A stretch of 64,000 nt of DNA, from positions 1,178,001-1,242,000 of the forward strand of contig NZ_CP134159.1 of the NCBI RefSeq assembly GCF_032197885.1, read 5' to 3'. A program made the translations under genes and the position numbers. Shown one piece after another: positions 44,607 to 53,990 of this stretch. The DNA is from Levilactobacillus namurensis (lineage in GTDB: Bacteria; Bacillota; Bacilli; Lactobacillales; Lactobacillaceae). The notes beneath the pieces were generated by a model. It worked only from the letters and a program-made list of their open reading frames with translations, did not search any database and was not told where the DNA came from. Position 1 is the stretch's first letter, and each line of letters begins with the position of its first letter.

Positions 44607-45641
44607 ATGAAGATTGCCGTAGATGCAATGGGTGGCGACTACGCCCCCGACGAAATCGTAAAGGGTGTCGAACTCGCCCGGGATGCTTACCCGGACTTAG
44701 AGTTCCTGTTATACGGACAGGCCGATAAGGTCCAACCCCTGCTACAAGATACCACGCGTATCACGCTAAAGCCGGCCGAAGAGGTCATTGCTATGGGGGA
44801 TGAGCCGGTTCGAGCGGTTCGGCGCAAGAAGCACTCGAGTATCGTGTTAGCCGCTACGGCGGTTAAGGAAGGCGAAGCCGATGCCTTCTTCTCAGCGGGG
44901 AATACGGGTGCGGTCTTAACGGCCGGGTTGTTGATCGTGGGACGGATCAAGGGAATTGACCGTCCAGGATTGACCACGACCCTCCCCGTTTTACGGAAGC
45001 CGGACCAATCCAGCTTCGTGATGTTGGATGTCGGCGCGAATGCCGATACGAAGCCCTTCAACGTGGTCCAGTACGCCATCATGGGCCAGTACTATGCGCA
45101 GTCGGTCATGCACGTGGCGCATCCCCGGATTGGGCTCTTGAATAACGGGACCGAAGCGGATAAGGGCGATAAGGCCCACCGGGCGATTCATGACACCTTA
45201 GCGGGCATGGACGATATTCATTTTGTGGGGAACGTTGAGTCCCGAGAACTCTTGAACGGTGCGGCGGACGTGGTGGTAACGGACGGTTTCACGGGTAATG
45301 CGACGCTCAAGGCCATCGAAGGTACCGCCCTTTCGATGTTGAAGCTGATCAAGGGTGAGATTATGAGTGGCGGCTTAGGAGGAAAGCTGGGGGCCAGCAT
45401 GTTGCGGCCAGTCTTTCACCGGGTCCGCGACGCCATGGACTACTCCCAATACGGTGGTGCCGTGCTGTTGGGCTTGAAGGCCCCCGTGGTCAAGACGCAT
45501 GGCTCGACGAAGGCGGAGACGGTCAAGAATACCATGGGACAGATCCATGAATTACTGGCCACGGACAGTTCCCGGCAGATGATTAATTACTTTACGGACC
45601 ACGCTGAACAAATGGCGGCTTTAAAGGAAACCTTGAAGTAG
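44607..45641 (+). CDS. plsX: Phosphate acyltransferase PlsX
   Basis: Makes acyl-phosphate from acyl-ACP for phosphatidic acid synthesis. The 344-residue protein has N-terminal MKIAVDAMGGDYAPDEIVKG, FFSAGNTGAVL and DVGANADTKPF. It sits between recG and acpP. The fapR, fabD and fabG genes that accompany it in Bacillus are absent here. Confidence 0.96.
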   Translation: MKIAVDAMGGDYAPDEIVKGVELARDAYPDLEFLLYGQADKVQPLLQDTTRITLKPAEEVIAMGDEPVRAVRRKKHSSIVLAATAVKEGEADAFFSAGNTGAVLTAGLLIVGRIKGIDRPGLTTTLPVLRKPDQSSFVMLDVGANADTKPFNVVQYAIMGQYYAQSVMHVAHPRIGLLNNGTEADKGDKAHRAIHDTLAGMDDIHFVGNVESRELLNGAADVVVTDGFTGNATLKAIEGTALSMLKLIKGEIMSGGLGGKLGASMLRPVFHRVRDAMDYSQYGGAVLLGLKAPVVKTHGSTKAETVKNTMGQIHELLATDSSRQMINYFTDHAEQMAALKETLK

Positions 45642-45719
45642 CCCCCTAAAGAATCTGCTAGACAAGCCTTTGGAAAACGGCTAAACTACTACTTGAATAC
45701 TGTGAGCGAGGGATAGCAA

Positions 45720-45968
45720 ATGACGAGATCAGAAATTTTTACTAAAATTGCCGATATTATTGCGGACCGTTTCGAAGTTGACCGCGATCAGATCAATGAG
45801 CAATTAAACTTTAAGCAAGATTTAGATGCCGATTCAATTGATTTTGTGGAATTCGTTTTGGAATTAGAGGATACGTTTAACGCCGAGATTTCTGACGAAG
45901 ATGCCGAGAAATTAAATACCATTGGTGAAGTGGTTGACTACATCGTCGCCCATCAAGAACAAAAATAG
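45720..45968 (+). CDS. acpP: Acyl carrier protein
   Basis: An 82-residue acidic protein with the phosphopantetheine serine in DLDADSIDFVEFVLELED (D-S-I near residue 39). Substrate partner for PlsX and fatty acid synthase. It has Ile after the serine instead of the usual Leu. A second ACP may exist with the fab cluster elsewhere. Confidence 0.93.
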   Translation: MTRSEIFTKIADIIADRFEVDRDQINEQLNFKQDLDADSIDFVEFVLELEDTFNAEISDEDAEKLNTIGEVVDYIVAHQEQK

Positions 45969-45978
45969 TTACTGAGCG

Positions 45979-46012
45979 AGTCCGGGCCGCAACCTTTCGT
46001 CCCGGGCTTTTT
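45979..46012 (+). terminator. Terminator after acpP
   Basis: The stem AGTCCGGG / CCCGGGCT (one G-T pair) is followed by five T residues. Confidence 0.82.
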
Positions 46013-46042
46013 CAATCTTAATAAGGAAATGAGGAATCGCAC

Positions 46043-46738
46043 GTGATTGTTGGATTGAATCAAGAATTAGCCGAACGGTTTGATATCCATATCAAGGACC
46101 AATCCCTGCTAGATGAAGCCTTTACGCAGGCTTCGTATGTGAATGAGCACCCGAACCAGGGACTGAAATTCTACGAACGTATCGAATTCTTGGGGGATGC
46201 GGTGATGCAGTTGGTGGTCTCGAACTACATCTATCGGCGTTATCCCCAGATGCCCCAAGGCCGGTTGACCCGGTTACGGGCGGCCATGGTCAATGAGAAC
46301 AGCTTTGCTAGTTTTGCGCGTGAGTGTCACTTTGACCAGTATATTCGACTGGGTAAGGGTGAGGAAAAGGCGCAAGCACGGCAACGTGACTCGCTGTTAT
46401 GTGACATCTTCGAATCCTTCATCGGGGCATTGTACCTGGACCAGGGACTGGATGCCGTGGTGAAGTTCGTCACGCAGGTGGTCTTCCCTAAGTTGGATGA
46501 AGGCCGGTTCGACGAGTTCTTTGACCACAAGACGGAGCTACAGGAGTTGGTCCAACAGAACGGCGCCGTAGCCATCGACTACCGATTAGAGGATGAGCAG
46601 GGGCCGGATAACGACCTGGCCTTCAAGGTGGCCGTATACGTCAATGATCAGTTATTAGGCGAGGGAACTGGTCACTCCAAGAAGCATGCGGAGCAGAACG
46701 CCGCACGCCACGCACTAGAAAATTTGAAAGCAGAGTAA
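46043..46738 (+). CDS. rnc: Ribonuclease III
   Basis: Cuts double-stranded RNA in rRNA processing and turnover. The 231-residue protein has the endonuclease signature ERIEFLGDAVMQLV, the second acidic pair in LLCDIFESFIGALYLD and a C-terminal dsRNA-binding domain (about 158-230; GTGHSKKHAEQNAARHAL). The GTG start follows AGGAAATGAGGAA. Next to smc-ftsY as usual. Confidence 0.97.
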   Translation: MIVGLNQELAERFDIHIKDQSLLDEAFTQASYVNEHPNQGLKFYERIEFLGDAVMQLVVSNYIYRRYPQMPQGRLTRLRAAMVNENSFASFARECHFDQYIRLGKGEEKAQARQRDSLLCDIFESFIGALYLDQGLDAVVKFVTQVVFPKLDEGRFDEFFDHKTELQELVQQNGAVAIDYRLEDEQGPDNDLAFKVAVYVNDQLLGEGTGHSKKHAEQNAARHALENLKAE

Positions 46739-46750
46739 GGATGACTAACG

Positions 46751-49700
46751 ATGCGGTTAAAGACATTAGAGATTAGCGGGTTCAAGTCCTTTGCGGACAA
46801 GACCCGAATTGACTTTTTGCCGGGGATGACCGGCATCGTCGGTCCCAATGGAAGCGGGAAGAGCAATATTGCGGAAGCTGTTCGTTGGGTATTAGGGGAG
46901 CAGTCCGCTAAGAGTTTACGGGGGAGTAAGATGCCCGACGTGATCTTCGGCGGCTCGACCGACCGACATGCCTTGAACCGCGCGGCGGTGGCCATTACCC
47001 TGGATAACAGTGACCATTACTTGAAGAGTGCTTATACCGAACTCACGATTAGCCGGGTGCTTTACCGGTCTGGGGAAAGTGAGTACCTGTTGAACGGACA
47101 GAATTGTCGGCTTAAAGACATCACCGAACTTTTAATGGATTCGGGGATGGGGCAAGATTCGTTTTCCATCATTTCTCAAGGACGAGTCGAAGCCATCTTC
47201 AATAGTAAGCCGGAAGACCGGCGGACCATTATTGAAGAAGTCGCAGGGGTGTATAAGTACCGTAAGCACAAGGAAACGGCTCAGCACGAGTTGGACGGAA
47301 CCATGGGCGACCTGCACCGGGTCGAGGATATCATCGCCGAACTGGAAGGCCGCTTAGAACCACTCGAACGGCAACGTAGTCTGGCCCAGGACTACCTTGA
47401 CCAGCAAAAGAAGTTTGCCGTTTTGGACCGCACCCAGTTAGTGCGACAGTTACACACCGAACTGAAACAAAAGAAAACGGTGGATGCGCAGGTGGTTCGT
47501 AAGCAGGCCCAAGTTGCCCACTATCAAGCAGCCCAAAAGGACCAGCAACGCGTGGTCCAGCAGCTCAGTGAGCAGCAGACGGACTTGTTAGCTCAGAAAG
47601 ATACGTTGCAAAATCAGTTGGTTGCCGCGACGCAGCGGGTCGAACAGTGTCAGGGACAGGTCAACCTGTCGGCAGAACAACGGCGGCACGCCGAGGACCA
47701 GCGGCAACGCTTAGCGGCCCAGCTGACGGCGTTGCAACAGCGCCAACAGCATTTAGCTGATCAGCTGACTGCGGGCGAGCAATCGCTCAAGGAACTACGG
47801 CAGCAGATTGCAACGTGTCGGCGAGAGATCAAGGAGTTGCGGCAGGAGACCGCTGATAAGCGGGTCGCGGAATTGCGTGATCAGTTGGAAACGTTGCGGG
47901 CCGATTACTTTGACCAGAAGCAACAAGTCGCTAATTGGCGGAACCAACGGCAGTACTTACAACAGGATCAGGACCGCCAACAGAAGCGTAGTCAGCGGTT
48001 GACGGGACAGTTGCAGGAATTGAAGACGGCTGCGGCAACGGCGAAGGCGAAAGCCACGGATCTGGCGCACCAAGCCACGGCAGTCCAAGAGCAGTTGACC
48101 CAGGCCGAGCAAGCCTATGATGCGGTAGCCGGAGAGTTTCAACAGCACCAGGCCACGTATCGGCAGTCCCAACGGCAGTGGCAATCGGCGTTGGGCGTGT
48201 ACCAGCAAGCCAAGACCAGGGCCGCTAACCTACAAGCGTCTGCCGCAGAATACGGGGGCTTCTATCAAGGTGTCCGGGCAATTCTCCGGCAACGGGACCG
48301 GTTAACCGGTCTGATTGGGGCGGTGTCAGAATTATTGAAGGTGCCGACGCAATTTACCACCGCCATTGAGTATGCCTTGGGCGGTCAGCTGCAACACGTG
48401 GTCGTCACGGATGAAGCTGCGGCTAAAGCGGCGGTGGCTTACTTGCGTGAACAACGGGCTGGTCGGGCGACTTTTCTGCCCCTGACCACGGTCCGGGGAC
48501 GCCAAGTGGATCAGACGACCTTGGCCCAACTCGCCAATGTCCCGGGTTTCTTGGGCGTCGGGAGTGCCGTAGTCACGATTGACCAGCGGGCGCAGGGCAT
48601 CTTAACGCACCTACTGGGGACAACGCTACTGGCGCAAGATCTGGATGCGGCGGTCGCCATTAGCCAGCGGGTCCATCACCGTTATCGGGTGGTCAGCCTA
48701 GCTGGTGATGTGGTCAGCGCCAGTGGTGCGATTACTGGTGGTCAGAACCGGAGTAATCGCACGAGTGTCTTACACCAGCGGCAAGAACTCCAGAAGTTGG
48801 AAGCGTCGTTAACCACCATGCAGACCCAGTTGCAGGATCAGGAACAAAAGGTTCAAGCGGCCCAAGCGGCCATGCAGACCAGTGAGACTCAGCAACAGGA
48901 CTTACAGGCCACCATCAACGATGTTCAACCACGTTGCCGCCAGCTCAATGAAGCGTTGGCAGCGGCGGAAACGGCCGCAAAGCAAGCGGACCGCCAGTTA
49001 CGGGCGGCGCAGGTGGAGATTCAACAGACCACGGATGCGGATCAGGCCACGCAAGCGTCCACGCTGGAAACCCAAATCAAGCAAGGGCAGGCGCGGATTG
49101 CTGAGCAAGAAGTGCAACAGCAGAAACTTCAGGCTAAGATTAAGATGGTCACGACTCAGCAGTCTAGTCAGCGCGAGGCTTTGACCTCTAAGCAGACCTG
49201 GTTAGCGGGTGCTCAAGAGCGGTTACAGCAACAGGAACAAAATCAAAAAGATCGCCAAACAACTCAGCAGGCGACCCAGCGCGAGTTGGTCCAGGTCCAG
49301 GCGCAACAACGGGACATGGTCGCCGCTAAGTCCTTAACACCGGAGGCGGCTCAGCAACGACTAGAGCAGGCACAGACGCAGCGAAAGGACGTTGAACAAC
49401 GCCTCCAGACCATCAGCGACCAGCTGACGACGGTGAACGATCAAGCGACCCAAGCCACAGCGGATAATGACCGAACCACGGGGCTCTTGCAGGTCGCAAA
49501 CGATGATCTGCAAGAAGCCCAGGTCAAGCAGACGCAACTGTCTTCCTTGATTGATCAGCAACAGAATCAGCTATCGGAGAAGTATCAGATGAGCCTTGCG
49601 GCGGCGGAAGCAGATGTTAGCGACTTACCAGCGGATGAATTAGCGGTTCAGTTAAAGCTGTTGAAGCGTGGGTTGGATGAGATCGGACCGGTCAACCTGA

Positions 49701-50305
49701 ATGCCATCGAGGAGTACCAGACCGTCCACGACCGTTATACGTTCCTGACGCAACAGCGAGATGATCTGTTAACGGCTAAGGAACAGCTCACCACGACCAT
49801 GGCGGAACTGGATGGCCAGGTCAAGACTCGCTTCCAGAAGACGTTTACCCAAATTGCGACGAAGTTCAGTGAGACCTTCCAGCAGATGTTTGGTGGGGGT
49901 AAGGCCCAGCTGGTCTTAACGGATCCTCATGACTTATTGACCACGGGGATTGACATCATGGCACAGCCACCGGGCAAGAAGTTCCAGAACATGGGCTTGT
50001 TGTCGGGGGGCGAGCGGGCTTTGACCGCCATTACGTTACTCTTTGCCATTCTTCAAGTTCAACCAGTACCATTCTGTATCTTAGATGAGGTGGAAGCGGC
50101 GCTCGACCCGGCGAACGTGACCCGGTTTGCCCGCTATATGCACCAATTCCAAGATCAAACGCAATTTATCGTCATTACGCACCGTAAGGAAACCATGGTG
50201 CAAGCCGATGTATTATACGGGGTGACGATGCAAGAATCCGGGGTGTCCAAGATGGTCACCGTGGATCTTGACCAACAGACCACTTCGGAAGGGAAGCCAG
50301 CATAA
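46751..50305 (+). CDS. smc: Chromosome segregation ATPase SMC
   Basis: Core of the ScpAB condensin. At 1184 residues full length: ATPase head with Walker A IVGPNGSGKSNIAEAVRWVL, two long coiled-coil arms very rich in glutamine (about 170-500 and 660-1000), a hinge (about 510-640), and C-terminal signature LLSGGERALTAITLL with Walker B ILDEVEAALDPANV. Its stop overlaps the ftsY ATG by one base. Confidence 0.97.
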   Translation: MRLKTLEISGFKSFADKTRIDFLPGMTGIVGPNGSGKSNIAEAVRWVLGEQSAKSLRGSKMPDVIFGGSTDRHALNRAAVAITLDNSDHYLKSAYTELTISRVLYRSGESEYLLNGQNCRLKDITELLMDSGMGQDSFSIISQGRVEAIFNSKPEDRRTIIEEVAGVYKYRKHKETAQHELDGTMGDLHRVEDIIAELEGRLEPLERQRSLAQDYLDQQKKFAVLDRTQLVRQLHTELKQKKTVDAQVVRKQAQVAHYQAAQKDQQRVVQQLSEQQTDLLAQKDTLQNQLVAATQRVEQCQGQVNLSAEQRRHAEDQRQRLAAQLTALQQRQQHLADQLTAGEQSLKELRQQIATCRREIKELRQETADKRVAELRDQLETLRADYFDQKQQVANWRNQRQYLQQDQDRQQKRSQRLTGQLQELKTAAATAKAKATDLAHQATAVQEQLTQAEQAYDAVAGEFQQHQATYRQSQRQWQSALGVYQQAKTRAANLQASAAEYGGFYQGVRAILRQRDRLTGLIGAVSELLKVPTQFTTAIEYALGGQLQHVVVTDEAAAKAAVAYLREQRAGRATFLPLTTVRGRQVDQTTLAQLANVPGFLGVGSAVVTIDQRAQGILTHLLGTTLLAQDLDAAVAISQRVHHRYRVVSLAGDVVSASGAITGGQNRSNRTSVLHQRQELQKLEASLTTMQTQLQDQEQKVQAAQAAMQTSETQQQDLQATINDVQPRCRQLNEALAAAETAAKQADRQLRAAQVEIQQTTDADQATQASTLETQIKQGQARIAEQEVQQQKLQAKIKMVTTQQSSQREALTSKQTWLAGAQERLQQQEQNQKDRQTTQQATQRELVQVQAQQRDMVAAKSLTPEAAQQRLEQAQTQRKDVEQRLQTISDQLTTVNDQATQATADNDRTTGLLQVANDDLQEAQVKQTQLSSLIDQQQNQLSEKYQMSLAAAEADVSDLPADELAVQLKLLKRGLDEIGPVNLNAIEEYQTVHDRYTFLTQQRDDLLTAKEQLTTTMAELDGQVKTRFQKTFTQIATKFSETFQQMFGGGKAQLVLTDPHDLLTTGIDIMAQPPGKKFQNMGLLSGGERALTAITLLFAILQVQPVPFCILDEVEAALDPANVTRFARYMHQFQDQTQFIVITHRKETMVQADVLYGVTMQESGVSKMVTVDLDQQTTSEGKPA

Positions 50306-51795
50306 TGGGATTATTTGATATCTTTCGTCGCCGAGCGAAGAAGTCGGCAACACCGACTAGCGAGGCGTCAGTCACCGAACAATCACTGAGTACCACAGAC
50401 ACTAGCATCAGCGACAGCAGTGTGTCCGCTAGTGTTAGCGCCAAGCTTGCGTCATCAGTGTCCGCCAGTCAGGGAGGACAGGAGTCTGCTGTGGAAGCGC
50501 CCCAGGCACTGACGACGGACTCAGGCGTCGCCGCACCGACTAGCGCTGCACCAGCTGAAAGTCAGACGATTTTAGCGACCAGCGTCACGGATGAGACGTC
50601 TGCGGCCGAGGAGGCCACGAGTACCGTCACGTTGACCAGTGAGACGACGCCTTCTGCGACCTCGGAAGTGGGGCCTGCCCAATCGCTAAGTGACACCGAA
50701 GACACAACGGAAACTAGTGGCAGTGACGCCCCGCGGGAAGCGGTGGCGACTGAGGCCTCGACGACGCCGGAAGTCGTGGCGGCTGCTGAAGACTCTGAAG
50801 ACACGCCCGTCACCTCCGCTGAACCGACTAGTGAAGCCAGTGATGAACAACTTTACGGGAAGGGTCTGGAGAAGACCCGCCACACGTTCGGGGAACGCCT
50901 GAACGCCTTGCTGGCGAACTTCCGGCACGTCGATGAAGGCTTCTTCGACGACCTCGAAGAAACGCTGATTGGCGCCGACGTGGGTTTTGACATGGCGGTT
51001 AAGCTGAGTGACGAACTGCGGGATGAAGTAAAGCTACAGAACGCTAAGCGGTCCCAGGATGTCCAAAACGTCATTGTTGAAAAAATGGTCGAAATTTATG
51101 ACCAGGCCGGAGAAAAGGAAGAAAGTACCGCGCTGAACGTTGCGTCGGACGGACCGACCGTGATCCTGTTCGTCGGGGTCAACGGTGTCGGGAAGACCAC
51201 GACCATTGGGAAGATGGCTCACCAGTACCACCAGGATGGGAAGAAGGTCCTACTGGCGGCGGCCGATACGTTCCGGGCCGGGGCTACCGAACAACTGGAT
51301 GTGTGGGCTAAGCGCAGCCAGGTCGATATCGTAAAGGGTAAGCCACAATCTGATCCGGCAGCGGTGGTCTTCGATGCGGTCAAGAAGGCCAAGGCCGAAA
51401 ACTATGATATTTTATTCGTAGATACGGCCGGTCGGTTGCAGAATAAGGTCAACTTGATGAATGAGCTGTCGAAGATGAAGCGGATCATCACTCGGGAAAT
51501 CCCGACGGCGCCCCATGAAGTTCTACTGGTTCTGGATGCGACTACGGGACAAAATGCGTTGACCCAAGCTAAGCTGTTTAAGGAATCAACGGATGTCACG
51601 GGAATCGTTTTGACTAAGTTGGACGGAACGGCCCGCGGGGGGATCGTGTTGGCGATTCGCAACGAGCTACACGTTCCCGTTAAGTTCATCGGGCTTGGTG
51701 AACAGATCAACGATTTACGACCGTTCAATCCAAGTGAATTTGTCTACGGCTTGTTCAAGGGCTTGATTGACCCGGCGGCTTTAGGCCAGAAGTAG
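50305..51795 (+). CDS. ftsY: Signal recognition particle receptor FtsY with long acidic N-terminus
   Basis: GTPase receptor that docks SRP-ribosome complexes at the membrane. The 496-residue protein has an N-terminal A region of about 175 residues made mostly of Ser, Thr, Ala and Glu (low complexity), then the N domain and the G domain with GVNGVGKTTTIGKMAHQ, DTAGRLQNK and TKLDGTARGGI. Bacillus FtsY (about 330 residues) lacks such an extension. Coupled to smc. Confidence 0.96.
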   Translation: MGLFDIFRRRAKKSATPTSEASVTEQSLSTTDTSISDSSVSASVSAKLASSVSASQGGQESAVEAPQALTTDSGVAAPTSAAPAESQTILATSVTDETSAAEEATSTVTLTSETTPSATSEVGPAQSLSDTEDTTETSGSDAPREAVATEASTTPEVVAAAEDSEDTPVTSAEPTSEASDEQLYGKGLEKTRHTFGERLNALLANFRHVDEGFFDDLEETLIGADVGFDMAVKLSDELRDEVKLQNAKRSQDVQNVIVEKMVEIYDQAGEKEESTALNVASDGPTVILFVGVNGVGKTTTIGKMAHQYHQDGKKVLLAAADTFRAGATEQLDVWAKRSQVDIVKGKPQSDPAAVVFDAVKKAKAENYDILFVDTAGRLQNKVNLMNELSKMKRIITREIPTAPHEVLLVLDATTGQNALTQAKLFKESTDVTGIVLTKLDGTARGGIVLAIRNELHVPVKFIGLGEQINDLRPFNPSEFVYGLFKGLIDPAALGQK

Positions 51796-51822
51796 GCACG
51801 TAATGCTTTAGAATAAATTTTT

Positions 51823-51858
51823 AACGGGTATGGCGGTTAACGGTCATACCCGTTTTTT
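51823..51858 (+). terminator. Terminator of rnc-smc-ftsY
   Basis: A perfect ten-base stem AACGGGTATG / CATACCCGTT is followed by a T-run. Confidence 0.93.
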
Positions 51859-51887
51859 AAGAACCAGGCCAGTCAGCGTGAAAAAAA

Positions 51888-51916
51888 TTGACGAGCGCGC
51901 GAAAAATCGGTACTCT
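51888..51916 (+). promoter_or_regulatory. ylxM-ffh promoter
   Basis: TTGACG (51888-51893) and TACTCT (51911-51916) are spaced by 17 bases, about 34 bases before the ylxM start and just past the ftsY terminator. Confidence 0.7.
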
Positions 51917-51949
51917 AATAGAGTGTGACACTTTGAGGAGGGCGTAATT

Positions 51950-52291
51950 ATGGAACTGGAAAAGAATTATCGGATTAATTCCCTCTTTGCGTTCTACCAG
52001 CCGTTATTGACGACCAAACAAAACAACTATATGCAGTTGTACTATGGCGATGACTATTCCTTGGGAGAAATCGCTGAGGAATTTAACGTGAGCCGCCAGG
52101 CCGTCTACGATAATCTGCGGCGGACCGAAAAGATTCTGGAGGCCTACGAGGCCAAGTTACATCTTTATCAAGAATTTACAGCCAGAAACGATCAGGCCGA
52201 TGAGATTCAATCTTACGTCAAGGCACATTATCCCCATGACGCAGAGTTGAACCGACTGGTCGCAGGCTTAGAGAACTTAGAAGAACAATGA
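51950..52291 (+). CDS. ylxM: YlxM/p13 family DNA-binding-like SRP-associated protein
   Basis: A 113-residue protein with a sigma-like HTH ([20 protein letters not shown] then [14 protein letters not shown], about 32-65). In streptococci the homologue binds SRP components and modulates targeting. It starts behind GAGGAGG and ends 19 bases before ffh, the standard pairing. Confidence 0.95.
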   Translation: MELEKNYRINSLFAFYQPLLTTKQNNYMQLYYGDDYSLGEIAEEFNVSRQAVYDNLRRTEKILEAYEAKLHLYQEFTARNDQADEIQSYVKAHYPHDAELNRLVAGLENLEEQ

Positions 52292-52310
52292 AAGTTAGGT
52301 GGCAAGTTTA

Positions 52311-53759
52311 ATGGCGTTTGAAGGATTGACCGAACGACTACAGAATGCAATGCGGAAGTTGCGGGGAAAAGGAAAGGTTTCTGAAAGCGACCTGCGGGAG
52401 ACCATGCGCGAAATTCGGCTCGCCCTGTTGGAAGCCGACGTTAACTTTACGGTCGTAAAGGACTTTGTGAAGCAAGTTTGTGAACGGGCGATGGGCGCCG
52501 ACGTCCTTGAGGGCTTGAACCCGGCGCAACAAATCGTCAAGATTGTTGACGAAGAGTTGACCAAGACCATGGGGGACGAAGCGGTTCCCCTGAATAAAGC
52601 ACCGAAGATTCCGACAATCATCATGATGGTCGGGCTGCAAGGGGCCGGGAAGACCACCACGGCCGGAAAACTGGCTTTACGGTTGAAGAACGAGGAAAAG
52701 GCACGGCCGTTAATGATTGCGGCCGACGTTTACCGACCAGCCGCGATTGATCAATTGGTCCAGGTGGCTGCGGGAATCGACGTCCCCGTCTTCCAATTAG
52801 GTACGGATGTCGACCCCGTGGAAATCGTACGCCAGGGGTTGGCTCAAGCCGAAGCCAACCATAACGACTACGTGATCATCGATACCGCCGGACGGTTGCA
52901 GATTGATGAACAGCTGATGGATGAGTTGGCCAATATTAAGGCCTTAGCCCACCCGAATGAAATCTTACTGACGGTGGATGCCATGACCGGGCAAAACGCC
53001 GTGGCCACAGCCGAAGGGTTCAACGACAAGCTGGACGTGACCGGGGTCGTCTTGACCAAGTTAGACGGGGATACCCGTGGTGGGGCGGCGCTGTCGATTC
53101 GGGCCGTGACCGGCAAGCCAATCAAGTTCATTGGGCAAGGGGAAAAGATGACGCAATTAGACGTCTTCCACCCCGACCGGATGGCGTCACGGATCTTGGG
53201 AATGGGGGACATGCTGTCCCTGATCGAAAAGACCCAGAAGGAATACGACGCCAAGCAAGCCCAAGAATTGACTGAAAAGATTCAGAAAAATTCCTTTGAC
53301 TTCAACGATTTCATTGACCAAATCGATCAGATTCAGAAGATGGGGCCGATGGAAGACTTGATGAAGATGATCCCGGGGATGGCGAACAATCCGGCGATGA
53401 AGAATGTTCAGGTCGACCCGAAGGATATGGGACACTTAAAGGCGGTAGTCTATTCAATGACGCCCGCTGAACGGACCAATCCCGACCTCTTGAATCCCTC
53501 GCGGCGCCGGCGAATTGCGGCCGGTTCTGGGCGGCCGATTCACGAAGTTAACCGGATGATCAAGCAGTTCAACCAGATGAAGAAAATGATGAACCAGATG
53601 TCCAAGGGCAACATGTCCGGCATGGAACAGATGATGGGCCAAGCCGGTATGGGCGGCGGTTTGTCCGGCCGGATGCAAAAGATGGCCTTGAACCGGATGT
53701 CGCGTCAAATGAAGAAGAAAAAGCGCAAACGGTTGAAGGGCAAACGCCGGAAGAAGTAA
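52311..53759 (+). CDS. ffh: Signal recognition particle protein Ffh
   Basis: SRP54 GTPase binding signal sequences and SRP RNA. The 482-residue protein has N, G (GLQGAGKTTTAGKLAL, DTAGRLQID, TKLDGDTRGGA) and a methionine-rich M domain (about 330-440) ending in a very basic tail. ATG 52311 is at the N-domain start MAFEGLTERLQNAM with AGGTGG upstream. No terminator is obvious before the following riboswitch promoter. Confidence 0.97.
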   Translation: MAFEGLTERLQNAMRKLRGKGKVSESDLRETMREIRLALLEADVNFTVVKDFVKQVCERAMGADVLEGLNPAQQIVKIVDEELTKTMGDEAVPLNKAPKIPTIIMMVGLQGAGKTTTAGKLALRLKNEEKARPLMIAADVYRPAAIDQLVQVAAGIDVPVFQLGTDVDPVEIVRQGLAQAEANHNDYVIIDTAGRLQIDEQLMDELANIKALAHPNEILLTVDAMTGQNAVATAEGFNDKLDVTGVVLTKLDGDTRGGAALSIRAVTGKPIKFIGQGEKMTQLDVFHPDRMASRILGMGDMLSLIEKTQKEYDAKQAQELTEKIQKNSFDFNDFIDQIDQIQKMGPMEDLMKMIPGMANNPAMKNVQVDPKDMGHLKAVVYSMTPAERTNPDLLNPSRRRRIAAGSGRPIHEVNRMIKQFNQMKKMMNQMSKGNMSGMEQMMGQAGMGGGLSGRMQKMALNRMSRQMKKKKRKRLKGKRRKK

Positions 53760-53765
53760 TTTTCA

Positions 53766-53794
53766 TAGACATTTCACAAAAATTTCGGTATACT
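53766..53794 (+). promoter_or_regulatory. Promoter of the riboswitch-led operon
   Basis: TAGACA (53766-53771) and TATACT (53789-53794) are spaced by 17 bases, giving a start a few bases before the riboswitch aptamer. Confidence 0.72.
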
Positions 53795-53805
53795 CACCTT
53801 ACAAT

Positions 53806-53893
53806 CATAAGGGAGTAACTGGCAGAATAAAATCTGTGATAATCTCGTCAGCAAGAAGACGTTCCGGGATTACCTTAAATGGTGAGACTTATG
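53806..53893 (+). promoter_or_regulatory. yybP-ykoY (Mn2+-sensing) riboswitch aptamer
   Basis: Both conserved metal-core strands are visible: GGGAGTA (53811-53817) and GTGAGAC (53882-53888). The closing P1 helix is formed by CATAAG (53806-53811) and CTTATG (53888-53893). The order and spacing equal the yybP-ykoY class, which senses Mn2+ and controls metal exporters including the Lactococcus P-type ATPase YoaB. The gene downstream is a P-type cation ATPase, which supports the call. Confidence 0.85.
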
Positions 53894-53919
53894 TGTGTTC
53901 ACAAGTATGTGTACGCGCG

Positions 53920-53957
53920 TAGGTCTCATTTTCTTTTACCAAAAGAAAATGGGGCCC
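53920..53957 (+). promoter_or_regulatory. Expression-platform hairpin of the riboswitch
   Basis: A 16-pair stem (53922-53937 with 53941-53956, some G-U pairs) lies between aptamer and ribosome site. Its 5' arm TAGGTCTCA (53920-53928) can instead pair with GTGAGACTTA of the aptamer (53882-53891), so the two folds exclude each other. No T-run follows, so the readout may not be a simple intrinsic terminator. Confidence 0.6.
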
Positions 53958-53990
53958 GCGGTACGGCACAGTCATGCAGGAGGAAGAAAT

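Noticed and set aside
53895..53990. Upstream start for the P-type ATPase
   Set aside because: The sequence belongs to the riboswitch expression platform; GCAGGAGG precedes ATG 53991.
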